Positions 25,335 through 33,342 of a stretch of DNA of 45,240 nucleotides are shown in pieces. Source of the stretch: Treponema sp. (GTDB lineage Bacteria; Spirochaetota; Spirochaetia; Treponematales; Breznakiellaceae); the NCBI GenBank assembly GCA_031265845.1, contig JAISCC010000038.1, positions 1 through 45,240 of the forward strand, written 5' to 3'. Below the pieces are notes generated by a model. That model saw nothing but the letters and a program-made list of their open reading frames with translations. It was not told where the DNA came from and ran no database searches. Position numbers and translations under genes: made by a program. Each line of letters starts with the position of its first letter. Within the stretch, counting starts at the first letter, position 1.

Positions 25335-26795
25335 TCAACCCTGCAACCTCTGTATGTCCGCTATGCGCCAACTTCCTTTGTACAACACAAGCCGAATCTC
25401 ATCAATACGGGCTTGAACGGACGGCATAAGCGTGGTTTGCGGTTGCGCTTCTGTATCGCCATGATCGGTCGCCCACAAGTTGTAGCGCACATTGAAGGAA
25501 ACTTCTCCATCGCTTTCATCTTGATCTTCCGGCGTCGTCTGTAAATCCGTTACGCCAAACACGAAGTATTCCGCAGCGACAGGCTGCCCGCCGGAATCAA
25601 GCCAGTCCTGCGCCTTGACAATCGAAGGCTGCTCTTGTACCGCGTTCATCTGATACGCCTGCCTGACCCTATCAAGCGCATACAGGCGCACGGCGACATC
25701 TATATCGGCTTTTCCGGCTTTTTTCAGCGCCGCATTCTGCATAAACTCGTGATCTAAAACGGTAAACGCCGTGTAATACGCCTGAACCACTTCTGCGGGA
25801 GTCATGCCTTTTGTATTGGGCGCCTTTGAGCGGTCGTAGACGACGCTTCCTATAAGCAAGCCCACGGCAACAACCGCAATGGCTGTCCCCAAAACAATAG
25901 CGTTGTTTTTGGTCAAAAAGCGTCTGGTTTTTACCGAAAAACCGCTCTTTTTGATAAAATTGTTTTTTTCCCTCTCTATCTTTTCCACTTCCTCAGGCGC
26001 GAGCGCATAAAAGAAAGAGTCGAATCGCTTCGCCTTGTTTGGAGCGTCTTTTTCCTCAAGAAACCGCCGCCATTCTTCAAGAGTTGGATGATCCGTATGA
26101 CGCTTTGAGAACGCCTTTTTTATCAGATCATCAAATTGCCGGTCAACGCCGGGTTTGGCGAAACGAGGAGGAAAAAACACCCCTTCGCGCATGTCCTGAT
26201 GGATCGTTATGATGTCTTTGGATTGAAAGGCGTCCGCGTCGCAGAAAATACGGTACAGCATACAGGCAAGCGTCCATGCGTCCGCCGCTTTTCCTTCCAA
26301 ATCCGGATGAACGAAGCGTTCTTTTTTTTCAAGAACCGCCTTTTCCGCTTCAAAACACCGCGCCGCCAAAAGTTCCGGAGGGAAAAAAAGGCTTCCTTTT
26401 TTGTCAATAAATGTTCCGCCCGGCGCGCGCGAAACGTCCCGCTCAGACGAGGCGGGAGCGTCCTCTATCATAACGCGGGCTTTTATCCAGCGCCTCGCTG
26501 CGTCAAGCGCAACATCTTTTTGGCTGTCGCCGGCAAGCAGCGCGTCAAAAGAGGCTGATGGCGCGGAGTCCGTAAAATCCGCGCCCCAAACAACCATGTT
26601 TTCGTTTCGCTTGACAATTCCTTCGCATTTCCATGTTTCGAGCTTTTCGGCGCCGCCAGTATTCCTGATGACAATTCCGCGTTGCATCAACAGCCGGGAA
26701 AGCCCGGCGCGCGCGAAATCCTGTTCGTTGAGTCCGGTGTCAAAGCATATCGCTCGACTCCCGTTGATTTCAGAGTGAAATATGGTATCCGACAT
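25335..26795 (-). CDS. membrane-anchored protein-kinase-like (pseudokinase) protein
   Basis: 486 residues. The N-terminal half has a kinase C-lobe trace: FVHPDLEGKAADAWTLACML (compare D-x-W-S-x-G-C-x-L-Y), then DDLIKKAFSKRHTDHPTLEE, like the last kinase helices before R-P-T. No Gly-rich loop, VAIK lysine, HRD or DFG motif is visible, so catalysis is unlikely. A single membrane segment follows (about 316-338, IVLGTAIAVVAVGLLIGSVV), then a mainly extracytoplasmic domain of about 145 residues (MTPAEVVQAYYTAFTVLDHE ... YKGSWRIADIQRLQG) resembling an NTF2/SnoaL-like fold in its opening. It may pass an envelope signal inward. The ATG has no Shine-Dalgarno; its promoter suggests a leaderless mRNA. 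Confidence 0.7.
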   Translation of the reverse strand: MSDTIFHSEINGSRAICFDTGLNEQDFARAGLSRLLMQRGIVIRNTGGAEKLETWKCEGIVKRNENMVVWGADFTDSAPSASFDALLAGDSQKDVALDAARRWIKARVMIEDAPASSERDVSRAPGGTFIDKKGSLFFPPELLAARCFEAEKAVLEKKERFVHPDLEGKAADAWTLACMLYRIFCDADAFQSKDIITIHQDMREGVFFPPRFAKPGVDRQFDDLIKKAFSKRHTDHPTLEEWRRFLEEKDAPNKAKRFDSFFYALAPEEVEKIEREKNNFIKKSGFSVKTRRFLTKNNAIVLGTAIAVVAVGLLIGSVVYDRSKAPNTKGMTPAEVVQAYYTAFTVLDHEFMQNAALKKAGKADIDVAVRLYALDRVRQAYQMNAVQEQPSIVKAQDWLDSGGQPVAAEYFVFGVTDLQTTPEDQDESDGEVSFNVRYNLWATDHGDTEAQPQTTLMPSVQARIDEIRLVLYKGSWRIADIQRLQG

Positions 26796-26801
26796 GGTTT
26801 A

Positions 26802-26830
26802 AATGTAACGTACCTTGCCGGACGTGTCAA
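26802..26830 (-). promoter_or_regulatory. promoter of the pseudokinase gene (leaderless layout)
   Basis: Minus strand TTGACA (26830-26825), 17 bp, TACATT (26807-26802), then only 6 nt to the ATG at 26795. Confidence 0.7.
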
Positions 26831-26863
26831 TATAAAATTACTATGCTATGCTCCCATTAGAGA

Positions 26864-27136
26864 ATGCGTGAGAAGATTGATTGGATGAAATATCACTTAA
26901 ATCTACCGGAAGTCTCGTTTATTTTTTCTGCAATACATTTGCGTGAAGGACGTTGTCGCCGCCGCCTTATGATAGAGGTATGGGAGTTTGCGGGCTTCGG
27001 TGGTCTTTCCCGCAATGATATTTTGCTTGAAATTGTCATAGACTATACGGCGCGTCAAGCCGCCATACCCTCTTTTTCCTTCTACGCCGCTCTGCGCATT
27101 TTTCTAAACAAGCGCCGCGTTGCATCCGATTATTGA
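26864..27136 (+). CDS. unidentified ORF, 90 codons
   Basis: ATG 26864 opens MREKIDWMKYHLNLPEVSFI, followed by MIEVWEFAGFGGLSRNDILL. I recognise no family. A ribosome site is weak (AGAGA), and no paired promoter boxes are clear. It is the only open frame of size in the 370 bp between the pseudokinase promoter and hemW, so it may be real or a remnant. Confidence 0.25.
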   Translation: MREKIDWMKYHLNLPEVSFIFSAIHLREGRCRRRLMIEVWEFAGFGGLSRNDILLEIVIDYTARQAAIPSFSFYAALRIFLNKRRVASDY

Positions 27137-27200
27137 GAAAAAGAATGCAAGTGGTTGGAGAATGGGATGCAAGCGGCATGTGGGCGCGGCGCCCGCAAAA

Positions 27201-28418
27201 ATGAAAGATATGGAAGCGTCCCTTTACCTGCACATACCGTTTTGCGCCGGCTCGTGCGATTACTGCGACTTCCACTCGATTCCGGTGAAACCTGCGGATC
27301 CCCGATTGGACATCTACGTAGACCGCCTGCTCGCCGATGCGCGGCAGGCGTTTTCCGGCGCCGTTGCTGGCGGTTGCGATGCTGTAACATCCGTGCCGAC
27401 GATCTACATAGGCGGCGGCACCCCTTCCATGCTGGGACTCCGGCGCCTGAAACGGCTGCTCGCCGGACTTGCCGTACTGGCGCCAAACATCCCATTGGAG
27501 TGGACGGTTGAGGCGAATCCCGAATCCGCAGACGGGGCTTTTTTTGAGACATGCGCCGCTACAGGAGTGACTCGCGTCAGCCTCGGCGTACAGACGTTTT
27601 ACGAGCCGTCCCGCGCGGCGGTGAACAGAGTTGGGGAGGCGCGGATTTTACGGGAACGACTCGATCTTGCGCACTCGTTTTTTCCGGCGGCTTTTTCTGT
27701 AGACCTCATCGCCGGACTTCCCTTCCAGGACGAAGCCGTTTTGCAAGCCGATATTGCACAGGCGCTTGCCTTTGAGCCGGCCCATGTTTCACTGTACAGC
27801 CTGATGGTGGATGAACACACGCCTTTATGGAATAAATGGAAGAAATGGGAAAAAGCGCGGCGCTTTGACTGCGATGTGGAACGCATAGATCGCCTATGGC
27901 TTGCCGGACGAGACGAGCTTGAACGGAACGGCTATGTTCAATATGAGGTTTCCAATTTTTGCCGGAAAGAGGAAGCAAGCGAAATAAGCGAGAAAAATAT
28001 GTCCGCTCACAACCTGCGGTATTGGCGCATGAAAAACTGGCTTGGAATAGGATCCGCCGCTTCCGGCACCATTATTGACGATGTGACCGGTACGGGCGTA
28101 CGGCGCACCGTACCGGCGGATGTTGACGCCTACCTTACACGCCCCGCCGTTGTTGTAGAACGCCTCGACAGATCCGTCCTTATAAAAGAAACGTTTCTCA
28201 TGGGCTTCCGCACCATGTTTGGCCCCGATGAGACGCTGTTCTGCAAGCGTTTTCATACGGATATTGAGTCATGCATCCCCAAGACTATCGCTTTGTGGAA
28301 GAATAGAAGGCTTCTTGATCAAGAGCGGTTGCGCCTTACACATGCGGGTCTGCTCTTTTTGGATGCGTTCCTGCGGGAGGCGTTCAGCGAATTGGATTGC
28401 GGGAATGGCGCGGGGTAG
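27201..28418 (+). CDS. hemW: HemW-like radical SAM protein (coproporphyrinogen III oxidase-like)
   Basis: Radical SAM protein of the HemN/HemW group; HemW members bind heme and deliver it rather than oxidise coproporphyrinogen. ATG 27201 (MKDMEASLYLHIPFCAGSC) puts the conserved start YxHIPFC where expected; the frame is open further upstream to 27120 but without a family match. Cluster motif CAGSCDYCDF is the HemW form CxxxCxxC followed by F. Other signatures: YIGGGTPSML, EANPESAD, SLGVQTF, DLIAGLPFQ, YEVSNFCR and NLRYW...LGIGSAASG. 405 residues, typical. A GGGCGC-g-GCGCCC hairpin lies just before the start (27182-27194). truB follows after 37 bp. Confidence 0.88.
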   Translation: MKDMEASLYLHIPFCAGSCDYCDFHSIPVKPADPRLDIYVDRLLADARQAFSGAVAGGCDAVTSVPTIYIGGGTPSMLGLRRLKRLLAGLAVLAPNIPLEWTVEANPESADGAFFETCAATGVTRVSLGVQTFYEPSRAAVNRVGEARILRERLDLAHSFFPAAFSVDLIAGLPFQDEAVLQADIAQALAFEPAHVSLYSLMVDEHTPLWNKWKKWEKARRFDCDVERIDRLWLAGRDELERNGYVQYEVSNFCRKEEASEISEKNMSAHNLRYWRMKNWLGIGSAASGTIIDDVTGTGVRRTVPADVDAYLTRPAVVVERLDRSVLIKETFLMGFRTMFGPDETLFCKRFHTDIESCIPKTIALWKNRRLLDQERLRLTHAGLLFLDAFLREAFSELDCGNGAG

Positions 28419-28455
28419 TCCATCTTTGAAGCGATATGCTATAATGCATGTATAA

Positions 28456-29427
28456 ATGTACAACGCTGAAATTTCCGGTTATCTGCTCTACCATAAAAAA
28501 AGTGGCGTCACCTCTTTCGGGGCGCTGAACGCAGTGAAAAAAACGCTGGCAACCGATAAAGTCGGCCACACCGGCTCCCTTGACAAGTTCGCTTCCGGCT
28601 TATTGCTGGCGCTTGTCGGCAGAGCCTTGAAGCTCGCGCCCCTTTTTGTTGGCTGTGACAAGCAATATGAAGGAGTCGTCAAATTTGGCGAAGAAACCGA
28701 CACTCTTGATCCCGAAGGCGCCGTGATTGCAAAAGCGCCGGTTCCGTCCCTTGAGGCGCTTGAGTCCGCGCTTCCGCAGTTTCGGGGCGCTATAATGCAA
28801 GAACCGCCTGTGTATTCGGCTGTCCATGTTGGCGGCAGGCGGGCTTCCGCGCTTGTACGCAAAGGCGAAACCGTCGCGTTGCAAAAGCGCCCTGTTTCGA
28901 TCTACCGTTTGGAGATTGTCTCCTATACGCCGCCTTTCGCTGAAATCAGGGTGCATTGCTCCAAAGGCGCCTACATCCGCTCTCTTGCCCGCGACATCGC
29001 CCTCGCCGTTGGCTCCCGCGCCCACCTCGCGTCCCTTAACCGTACGCGCATAGCGGGCTTTCGGTTGGAAGACGCGGTTGACGAAAACGGGCTGTCTGAC
29101 GCCATTGTGGAAACTGTCGCAGTCGCATCTGCCGATATAGAAAAAAATATGAAACCCACGCCCGTGAGCCGCAGATCCGTGATTCATCCGGTAGACAAAG
29201 AAATGTTTTCATTGCTGAACATGCCATGCCGCACGGTCAATGGACAAACGGCGCGGGCGATGACTCACGGCAAAACCCTTGCGCCGCTCATGCGCGGCGC
29301 ATTCGATGAATGCGTAGATGGCGTTTTCGGCGTCTTCTGTGAGGAGGATGGCGTGGAACAATTCATCGCATTTGTAGAAAAAAGAGAGAACATGTGGAAA
29401 TATGGGTATGTGTATGCAGGCGCTTGA
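28456..29427 (+). CDS. truB: tRNA pseudouridine synthase B
   Basis: Makes pseudouridine 55 in the T-loop of tRNAs. 323 residues. Family segments: GYLLYHKKSGVTSFGALNAV, the catalytic Asp in KVGHTGSLDKFASGLLL, QYEGVVKFGEETDTLDPEG, PPVYSAVHVGGRRA and CSKGAYIRSLARDIA. The C-terminal part after about 235 is longer than in short TruB. ATG 28456 lacks a Shine-Dalgarno; TATAAT (28440-28445) lies 10 nt before it, without a clear -35, so a short-leader transcript is possible in addition to read-through from hemW. Its end overlaps ribF by 26 bp. Confidence 0.95.
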   Translation: MYNAEISGYLLYHKKSGVTSFGALNAVKKTLATDKVGHTGSLDKFASGLLLALVGRALKLAPLFVGCDKQYEGVVKFGEETDTLDPEGAVIAKAPVPSLEALESALPQFRGAIMQEPPVYSAVHVGGRRASALVRKGETVALQKRPVSIYRLEIVSYTPPFAEIRVHCSKGAYIRSLARDIALAVGSRAHLASLNRTRIAGFRLEDAVDENGLSDAIVETVAVASADIEKNMKPTPVSRRSVIHPVDKEMFSLLNMPCRTVNGQTARAMTHGKTLAPLMRGAFDECVDGVFGVFCEEDGVEQFIAFVEKRENMWKYGYVYAGA

Positions 29428-30043
29428 CTGGGATGATTTTATAAATGGCGGATCCGCTGGTTCAGGCGTTGCCGGCGGCGCGACAAATCCCCCTGCCGCC
29501 ATGACAATCGGCGTATTCGACGGAGTGCATCGCGGTCATCAGTCTCTCATACGGAGGGTTATGGAACACGGTTCTTGCCCTACAGTCATTACATTCAAGA
29601 AAAATCCAAAACAGACGCTTGCGCCGCAGACCTATGCGGGGGACATCATTACGTTGAATGAAAAGCTCATCATTTTTGAGCGTATGGGCATTCAAAGAAC
29701 GGTTCTCATTGATTTTTCCGAGGATTTCAGACGTTTGAAAGGGCGCGAGTTTATCGAATCGCTTATTTATGAAGGAAAGCTTCGATTTCTCGTTGTTGGA
29801 GACAATTTCCGGTGCGGACGCCATCTTGATGCGGACGCACAGGCGGTAAAAAGCATAGTTGCGGAGCATGGCATAGCGTGTGAAGTTGTGAAGCCGGTTA
29901 TGTGTCGCGGCGAGCGGGTCAGTTCAAGCCGTATACGGGCGGCGTTGATCGCGGGAGATTGGGCGAAGGCGGCGGCGTTTTTGGGGCGGGATTCCATTTA
30001 TCCGTGTCATGCGCCCCAGACGCCGCCTGATCCCGCGTTTTGA
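29402..30043 (+). CDS. ribF: FAD synthetase, adenylyltransferase domain only
   Basis: Transfers AMP from ATP to FMN to make FAD. 213 residues cover only the N-terminal nucleotidyltransferase domain: IGVFDGVHRGHQSLIRRV (HxGH-type ATP site), VITFKKNPKQTLAP, the Arg-rich LKGREFIESLI, VVGDNFRCGRH and the ISSTxIR equivalent RVSSSRIRAAL. The C-terminal riboflavin kinase domain of bifunctional RibF (about 310 residues) is missing; translation stops soon after FLGRDSIYPC. A separate kinase must exist, or the cell takes up FMN. It overlaps truB by 26 bp and is followed by the rpsO promoter. Confidence 0.88.
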   Translation: MGMCMQALDWDDFINGGSAGSGVAGGATNPPAAMTIGVFDGVHRGHQSLIRRVMEHGSCPTVITFKKNPKQTLAPQTYAGDIITLNEKLIIFERMGIQRTVLIDFSEDFRRLKGREFIESLIYEGKLRFLVVGDNFRCGRHLDADAQAVKSIVAEHGIACEVVKPVMCRGERVSSSRIRAALIAGDWAKAAAFLGRDSIYPCHAPQTPPDPAF

Positions 30044-30092
30044 AGCGTACTCAAGCAAGGATCGTTTTTCGCCGTACTGTTTGGCGGAGCCC

Positions 30093-30120
30093 TTGACTTT
30101 TTTGAAAATTTCAGTATTAT
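30093..30120 (+). promoter_or_regulatory. promoter of rpsO-pnp
   Basis: TTGACT (30093-30098), 16 bp, TATTAT (30115-30120). Start near 30127 leaves AGGAG (about 30135-30139) in the leader before ATG 30150. Confidence 0.65.
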
Positions 30121-30149
30121 GATAAGGAAATAGATAGGAGTTTTTATTT

Positions 30150-30419
30150 ATGGCATTAAGTAAAGAAGAAGTAACTTCCATTATTACGAAGTACGGTAAA
30201 AACGAAAAAGACACCGGCGATTCGGAAGTCCAGATTGCGATTCTAACCGGTCGCATTAATCATCTCACGGAACACCGCAAGCAATTCAAGAAAGACAGGT
30301 CCAGTCAAAGGGCGATGTCTATTCTGGTTAGCAAACGCCGCCGCCTGCTCAAATATGTTCAGCGCACGGATCTTGAAAAGTACCGCTCAATTCTAAAAGA
30401 TTTGGGTCTCAGAAAGTAA
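30150..30419 (+). CDS. rpsO: 30S ribosomal protein S15
   Basis: 89 residues, the normal length. It binds the 16S rRNA central domain early in small-subunit assembly. Signatures: GDSEVQIAILTGRINHLTEH and VSKRRRLLKYVQRTDLEKYR. AGGAG lies about 10 nt before the ATG. The gene is 4 bp from pnp, the widespread rpsO-pnp pairing. Confidence 0.98.
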   Translation: MALSKEEVTSIITKYGKNEKDTGDSEVQIAILTGRINHLTEHRKQFKKDRSSQRAMSILVSKRRRLLKYVQRTDLEKYRSILKDLGLRK

Positions 30420-30423
30420 ATAC

Positions 30424-32613
30424 ATGCAAAAATTATCTATGCTCATTGCCGGTAAAGAGTTGACGTTGGAGACCGGCAGAATCGCAAAACAGGCGAATGG
30501 CGCTGTTTTTGCCCAATATGAAGGTTCAGTGGTCATTGCTACGGCGTGTTGTTCGGAAGGCGCGGTTTCCGGACTTGATTATGTGCCGGTAACTGTTGAT
30601 TACAATGAAAAATACTATGCGGCGGGAAAAATTCCCGGTGGTTTTATCAAGAGGGAAGGTCGCCCGAAAGACAAGGAAATTCTCGTGTCCCGTCTTATTG
30701 ATCGTCCCATGCGCCCTCTTTTTGAGAAAAGCTTCGGACGGGAAATCCAAATTGTGCCGACGACACTCTCAACGGATCAGGTGAATCCTCCGGATATGCT
30801 CGCCATCATCGCAGCTTCGGCGGCTGTTCACATTTCCGACATACCGTTTAATGGACCTATTGCGGGCGTACGGGTGTGCCAGGTGGACGGAGAGCTTATC
30901 GTGAATCCTACGTACAGCGACATTGAGCGGTCCACGCTTGAAATCGTGGTCGCCGGCTCCAAAGGCGGCATCACCATGGTGGAAGGCGGCGCGAAAGAGG
31001 TGAGCGAAGAGGTGATGATAGAGGCGCTTGAGAAGGCGCACAAGGTCATCATCGAATTTTGCGAATTGCAGGAGAAACTGCGCTCTCTCGCCGGAAAAGA
31101 GAAACTCCCGCTCACCGAGAGCGATGACACGCTTCAAAACGCTGACGCCATCCGCTCCACTACGTTCTCCAAATTACAGGAGGCATGCTTTAAGAACAGC
31201 AAGCAAACGCGCCACGTGGCGATTCATCAGGTGAAGGACGACCTTAAAACCCAATACGCGGACCAGCTTGCCGATGAGACGCAGGCGAAACTGTTTGACG
31301 CATTGTTTGAGAATTTGCAATATGAGATACTTCGCTCGTCAATTCTGGATCATGGCAAGCGTGTTGACGGACGCGGGACTGAAGATATCAGGGACATCGC
31401 CTGTGAAATCAATGTGTTGCCCCGCACCCATGGGTCCGCGCTTTTCACCCGCGGTGAAACCCAGTCCCTTGCGGTTACTACGCTCGGCACCGTTATGGAT
31501 GAGCAGGTGTACGATGACATTGACGGCGACAAGCGCGAGCATTTCATTCTGCACTACAATTTCCCTCCCTATTCGGTGGGCGAAGTCGGACGCCTCGGCA
31601 CCGGACGCCGTGAAATCGGACACGGCAACCTTGCCCGCCGCTCCTTGGAAGCCATGATCCCCAGCAAGGAAAATTTTCCCTATACGATACGGGTAGTGTC
31701 GGAAGTCATGGAATCCAACGGCTCTTCATCAATGGCGACCGTGTGCGGCGGAACATTGTCCCTGCTCAACGCGGGTGTGCCTATGAAAAAACCGGTCGCA
31801 GGCATCGCAATGGGACTCATCACGGACGGAGATCGGTACGCGGTGCTGTCCGACATCTTGGGCGAGGAAGACCACCTTGGGGACATGGATTTTAAGGTCG
31901 CCGGCACCGAAGACGGCATCACCGGCTTCCAGATGGACATCAAGATAGCAGGTCTTAAAATTGAGATCATGCGAAAAGCCCTTGAACAGGCGAAACGGGG
32001 CAGGCTCCACATTCTTTCTATAATGAATCAGACCATCAGCAAACCCGCGCCCGATATAAGCGAATTCGCGCCCAAGATCGTTACCATGAAGATCGATGTC
32101 GACAAGATCGGCGCGCTCATCGGTCCCGGGGGCAAGAACATCAAGGCGCTTTGCGAGCAGCACCATGTTACCATCAACACTGAAAATGACGGCACGGTTA
32201 CCATATATGGGAAAAACCCGGCAGACGCCGATGAAGCCAAACTCGCGGTTACCGGCATTGTGTCCGATCCGGAAGTGGGGCGCATCTACAATGGCGTTGT
32301 CCGGCGCATCACGGAATACGGGGCTTTTGTTGAAATTCTGCCCGGCAAGGAAGGGTTGGCGCATATTTCCAAACTTTCCCGCGAACATGTAGCCTCTGTG
32401 ACGGATATACTCCATGAAAATCAGGAGATTCCGGTGAAGCTGATGGAAATTGACAAGATGGGGCGCATCAACCTTTCCTATATTGACGCCATTGATCCTG
32501 ACGGCGAGAGAAAGCCGTCCGCTTCGGGCGGAAACTCCGGCGGAAATTTTGGCGGAAGACCGCACCACGGCGGAGACAGGCCGAGAGGAGATAGACCTCC
32601 AAGAAGGTTTTAG
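30424..32613 (+). CDS. pnp: polyribonucleotide nucleotidyltransferase
   Basis: Phosphorolytic 3'-to-5' exoribonuclease of the RNA degradosome. 729 residues: two RNase PH domains (first from LSMLIAGKELTLETGRIAKQ; second from ILDHGKRVDGRGTEDIRDIA with the catalytic-site ESNGSSSMATVCGGTL and VAGTEDGITGFQMDIK), KH domain (IGALIGPGGKNIKALCEQ) and S1 domain (GVVRRITEYGAFVEILPGKE). The tail is Gly/Arg-rich (NSGGNFGGRPHHGGDRPRGD), an extra RNA-binding extension. No clear Shine-Dalgarno precedes the ATG 4 bp after rpsO, so translation is probably coupled. Confidence 0.97.
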   Translation: MQKLSMLIAGKELTLETGRIAKQANGAVFAQYEGSVVIATACCSEGAVSGLDYVPVTVDYNEKYYAAGKIPGGFIKREGRPKDKEILVSRLIDRPMRPLFEKSFGREIQIVPTTLSTDQVNPPDMLAIIAASAAVHISDIPFNGPIAGVRVCQVDGELIVNPTYSDIERSTLEIVVAGSKGGITMVEGGAKEVSEEVMIEALEKAHKVIIEFCELQEKLRSLAGKEKLPLTESDDTLQNADAIRSTTFSKLQEACFKNSKQTRHVAIHQVKDDLKTQYADQLADETQAKLFDALFENLQYEILRSSILDHGKRVDGRGTEDIRDIACEINVLPRTHGSALFTRGETQSLAVTTLGTVMDEQVYDDIDGDKREHFILHYNFPPYSVGEVGRLGTGRREIGHGNLARRSLEAMIPSKENFPYTIRVVSEVMESNGSSSMATVCGGTLSLLNAGVPMKKPVAGIAMGLITDGDRYAVLSDILGEEDHLGDMDFKVAGTEDGITGFQMDIKIAGLKIEIMRKALEQAKRGRLHILSIMNQTISKPAPDISEFAPKIVTMKIDVDKIGALIGPGGKNIKALCEQHHVTINTENDGTVTIYGKNPADADEAKLAVTGIVSDPEVGRIYNGVVRRITEYGAFVEILPGKEGLAHISKLSREHVASVTDILHENQEIPVKLMEIDKMGRINLSYIDAIDPDGERKPSASGGNSGGNFGGRPHHGGDRPRGDRPPRRF

Positions 32614-32640
32614 AGGGAAAAGGGCGGCGCGTTTGAACGT

Positions 32641-32683
32641 GGCATGACTGGAGCTGTGTCATGGGCGCCGCTCCAGTCATGCC
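32641..32683. repeat. perfect inverted repeat between pnp and dut
   Basis: GGCATGACTGGAG (32641-32653) pairs with CTCCAGTCATGCC (32671-32683), 17-nt loop. As RNA this is a strong hairpin in the pnp-dut spacer; it has no T run, so it more likely protects an mRNA end or is a mobile palindrome than a terminator. Confidence 0.9.
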
Positions 32684-32727
32684 GCCAAAGGCGCGTGGCA
32701 GTTGAAACGCACCCCTCATAGTCCGTT

Positions 32728-33177
32728 ATGGATACACCTGTCGCTGTCATTAAAATATGTAAAATTTCTCCTGATGTCGCGTCGCCCCGGTATGAGACCG
32801 TTGGAGCGGCGGGTATGGACATCAGAGCGTTTTTGGCGGATCCGGTTGTCATAAATCCACTGGAGCGGACGCGGATTCCGACAGGTTTTGCGCTGGAAAT
32901 GCCGGAAGGTTGCGAGGCGCAGGTGCGTCCGCGTTCCGGTTTGGCGTATAAACAGGGTGTAACTGTGCTGAACGCTCCCGGCACCATAGATTCTGACTAC
33001 CGTGGCGAGGTCGGCGTTATTCTTGTCAACTTTGGACAGGAGCCGGTTGTCATCAACAACGGCGACCGCATAGCCCAGCTTGTTTTCGCGCCCGTAATGA
33101 GGGTGGCGCTTGAGGAAACATCCAGTCTGCCTGCGACCGAACGCGGCGCGGGCGGTTTCGGCTCCACCGGACGGTAG
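32728..33177 (+). CDS. dut: deoxyuridine 5'-triphosphate nucleotidohydrolase
   Basis: Trimeric dUTPase that hydrolyses dUTP to dUMP, keeping uracil out of DNA and feeding dTMP synthesis. 149 residues with all five motifs: [45 protein letters not shown] (catalytic Asp), [24 protein letters not shown]. The start ATG 32728 lacks a Shine-Dalgarno and lies 114 bp after pnp. Confidence 0.96.
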   Translation: MDTPVAVIKICKISPDVASPRYETVGAAGMDIRAFLADPVVINPLERTRIPTGFALEMPEGCEAQVRPRSGLAYKQGVTVLNAPGTIDSDYRGEVGVILVNFGQEPVVINNGDRIAQLVFAPVMRVALEETSSLPATERGAGGFGSTGR

Positions 33178-33301
33178 GCTTGCGCGGCCGTACGCCGCTT
33201 GAGCAACCTTCAAATCCTCCCAATGACCTGTCGTAACGACGGAGCCTGCTATATGTTAAATTCAAAAAAGTAAAAATCATCAAATTGCCTATAAATAAGC
33301 A

Positions 33302-33339
33302 TTGACTTTGCGGCAATTTCCGTAGATAATATATCTACG
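33302..33339 (+). promoter_or_regulatory. promoter with operator-like palindrome, upstream of the LamG gene
   Basis: TTGACT (33302-33307), 17 bp, GATAAT (33325-33330). CGTAGAT-aatat-ATCTACG (33321-33339) is a perfect palindrome covering the -10 box and the transcription start, placed like a repressor site. The ATG at 33343 follows 12 nt after the -10. Confidence 0.6.
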
Positions 33340-33342
33340 TGT

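Noticed and set aside
27120-27200. Upstream extension of hemW from TTG 27120
   Set aside because: The added 27 residues match no HemW, and the family start YLHIPFC is just after ATG 27201.
31729-32568. 279-codon minus-strand frame inside pnp
   Set aside because: Shadow of pnp, whose protein match is unambiguous over its whole length.
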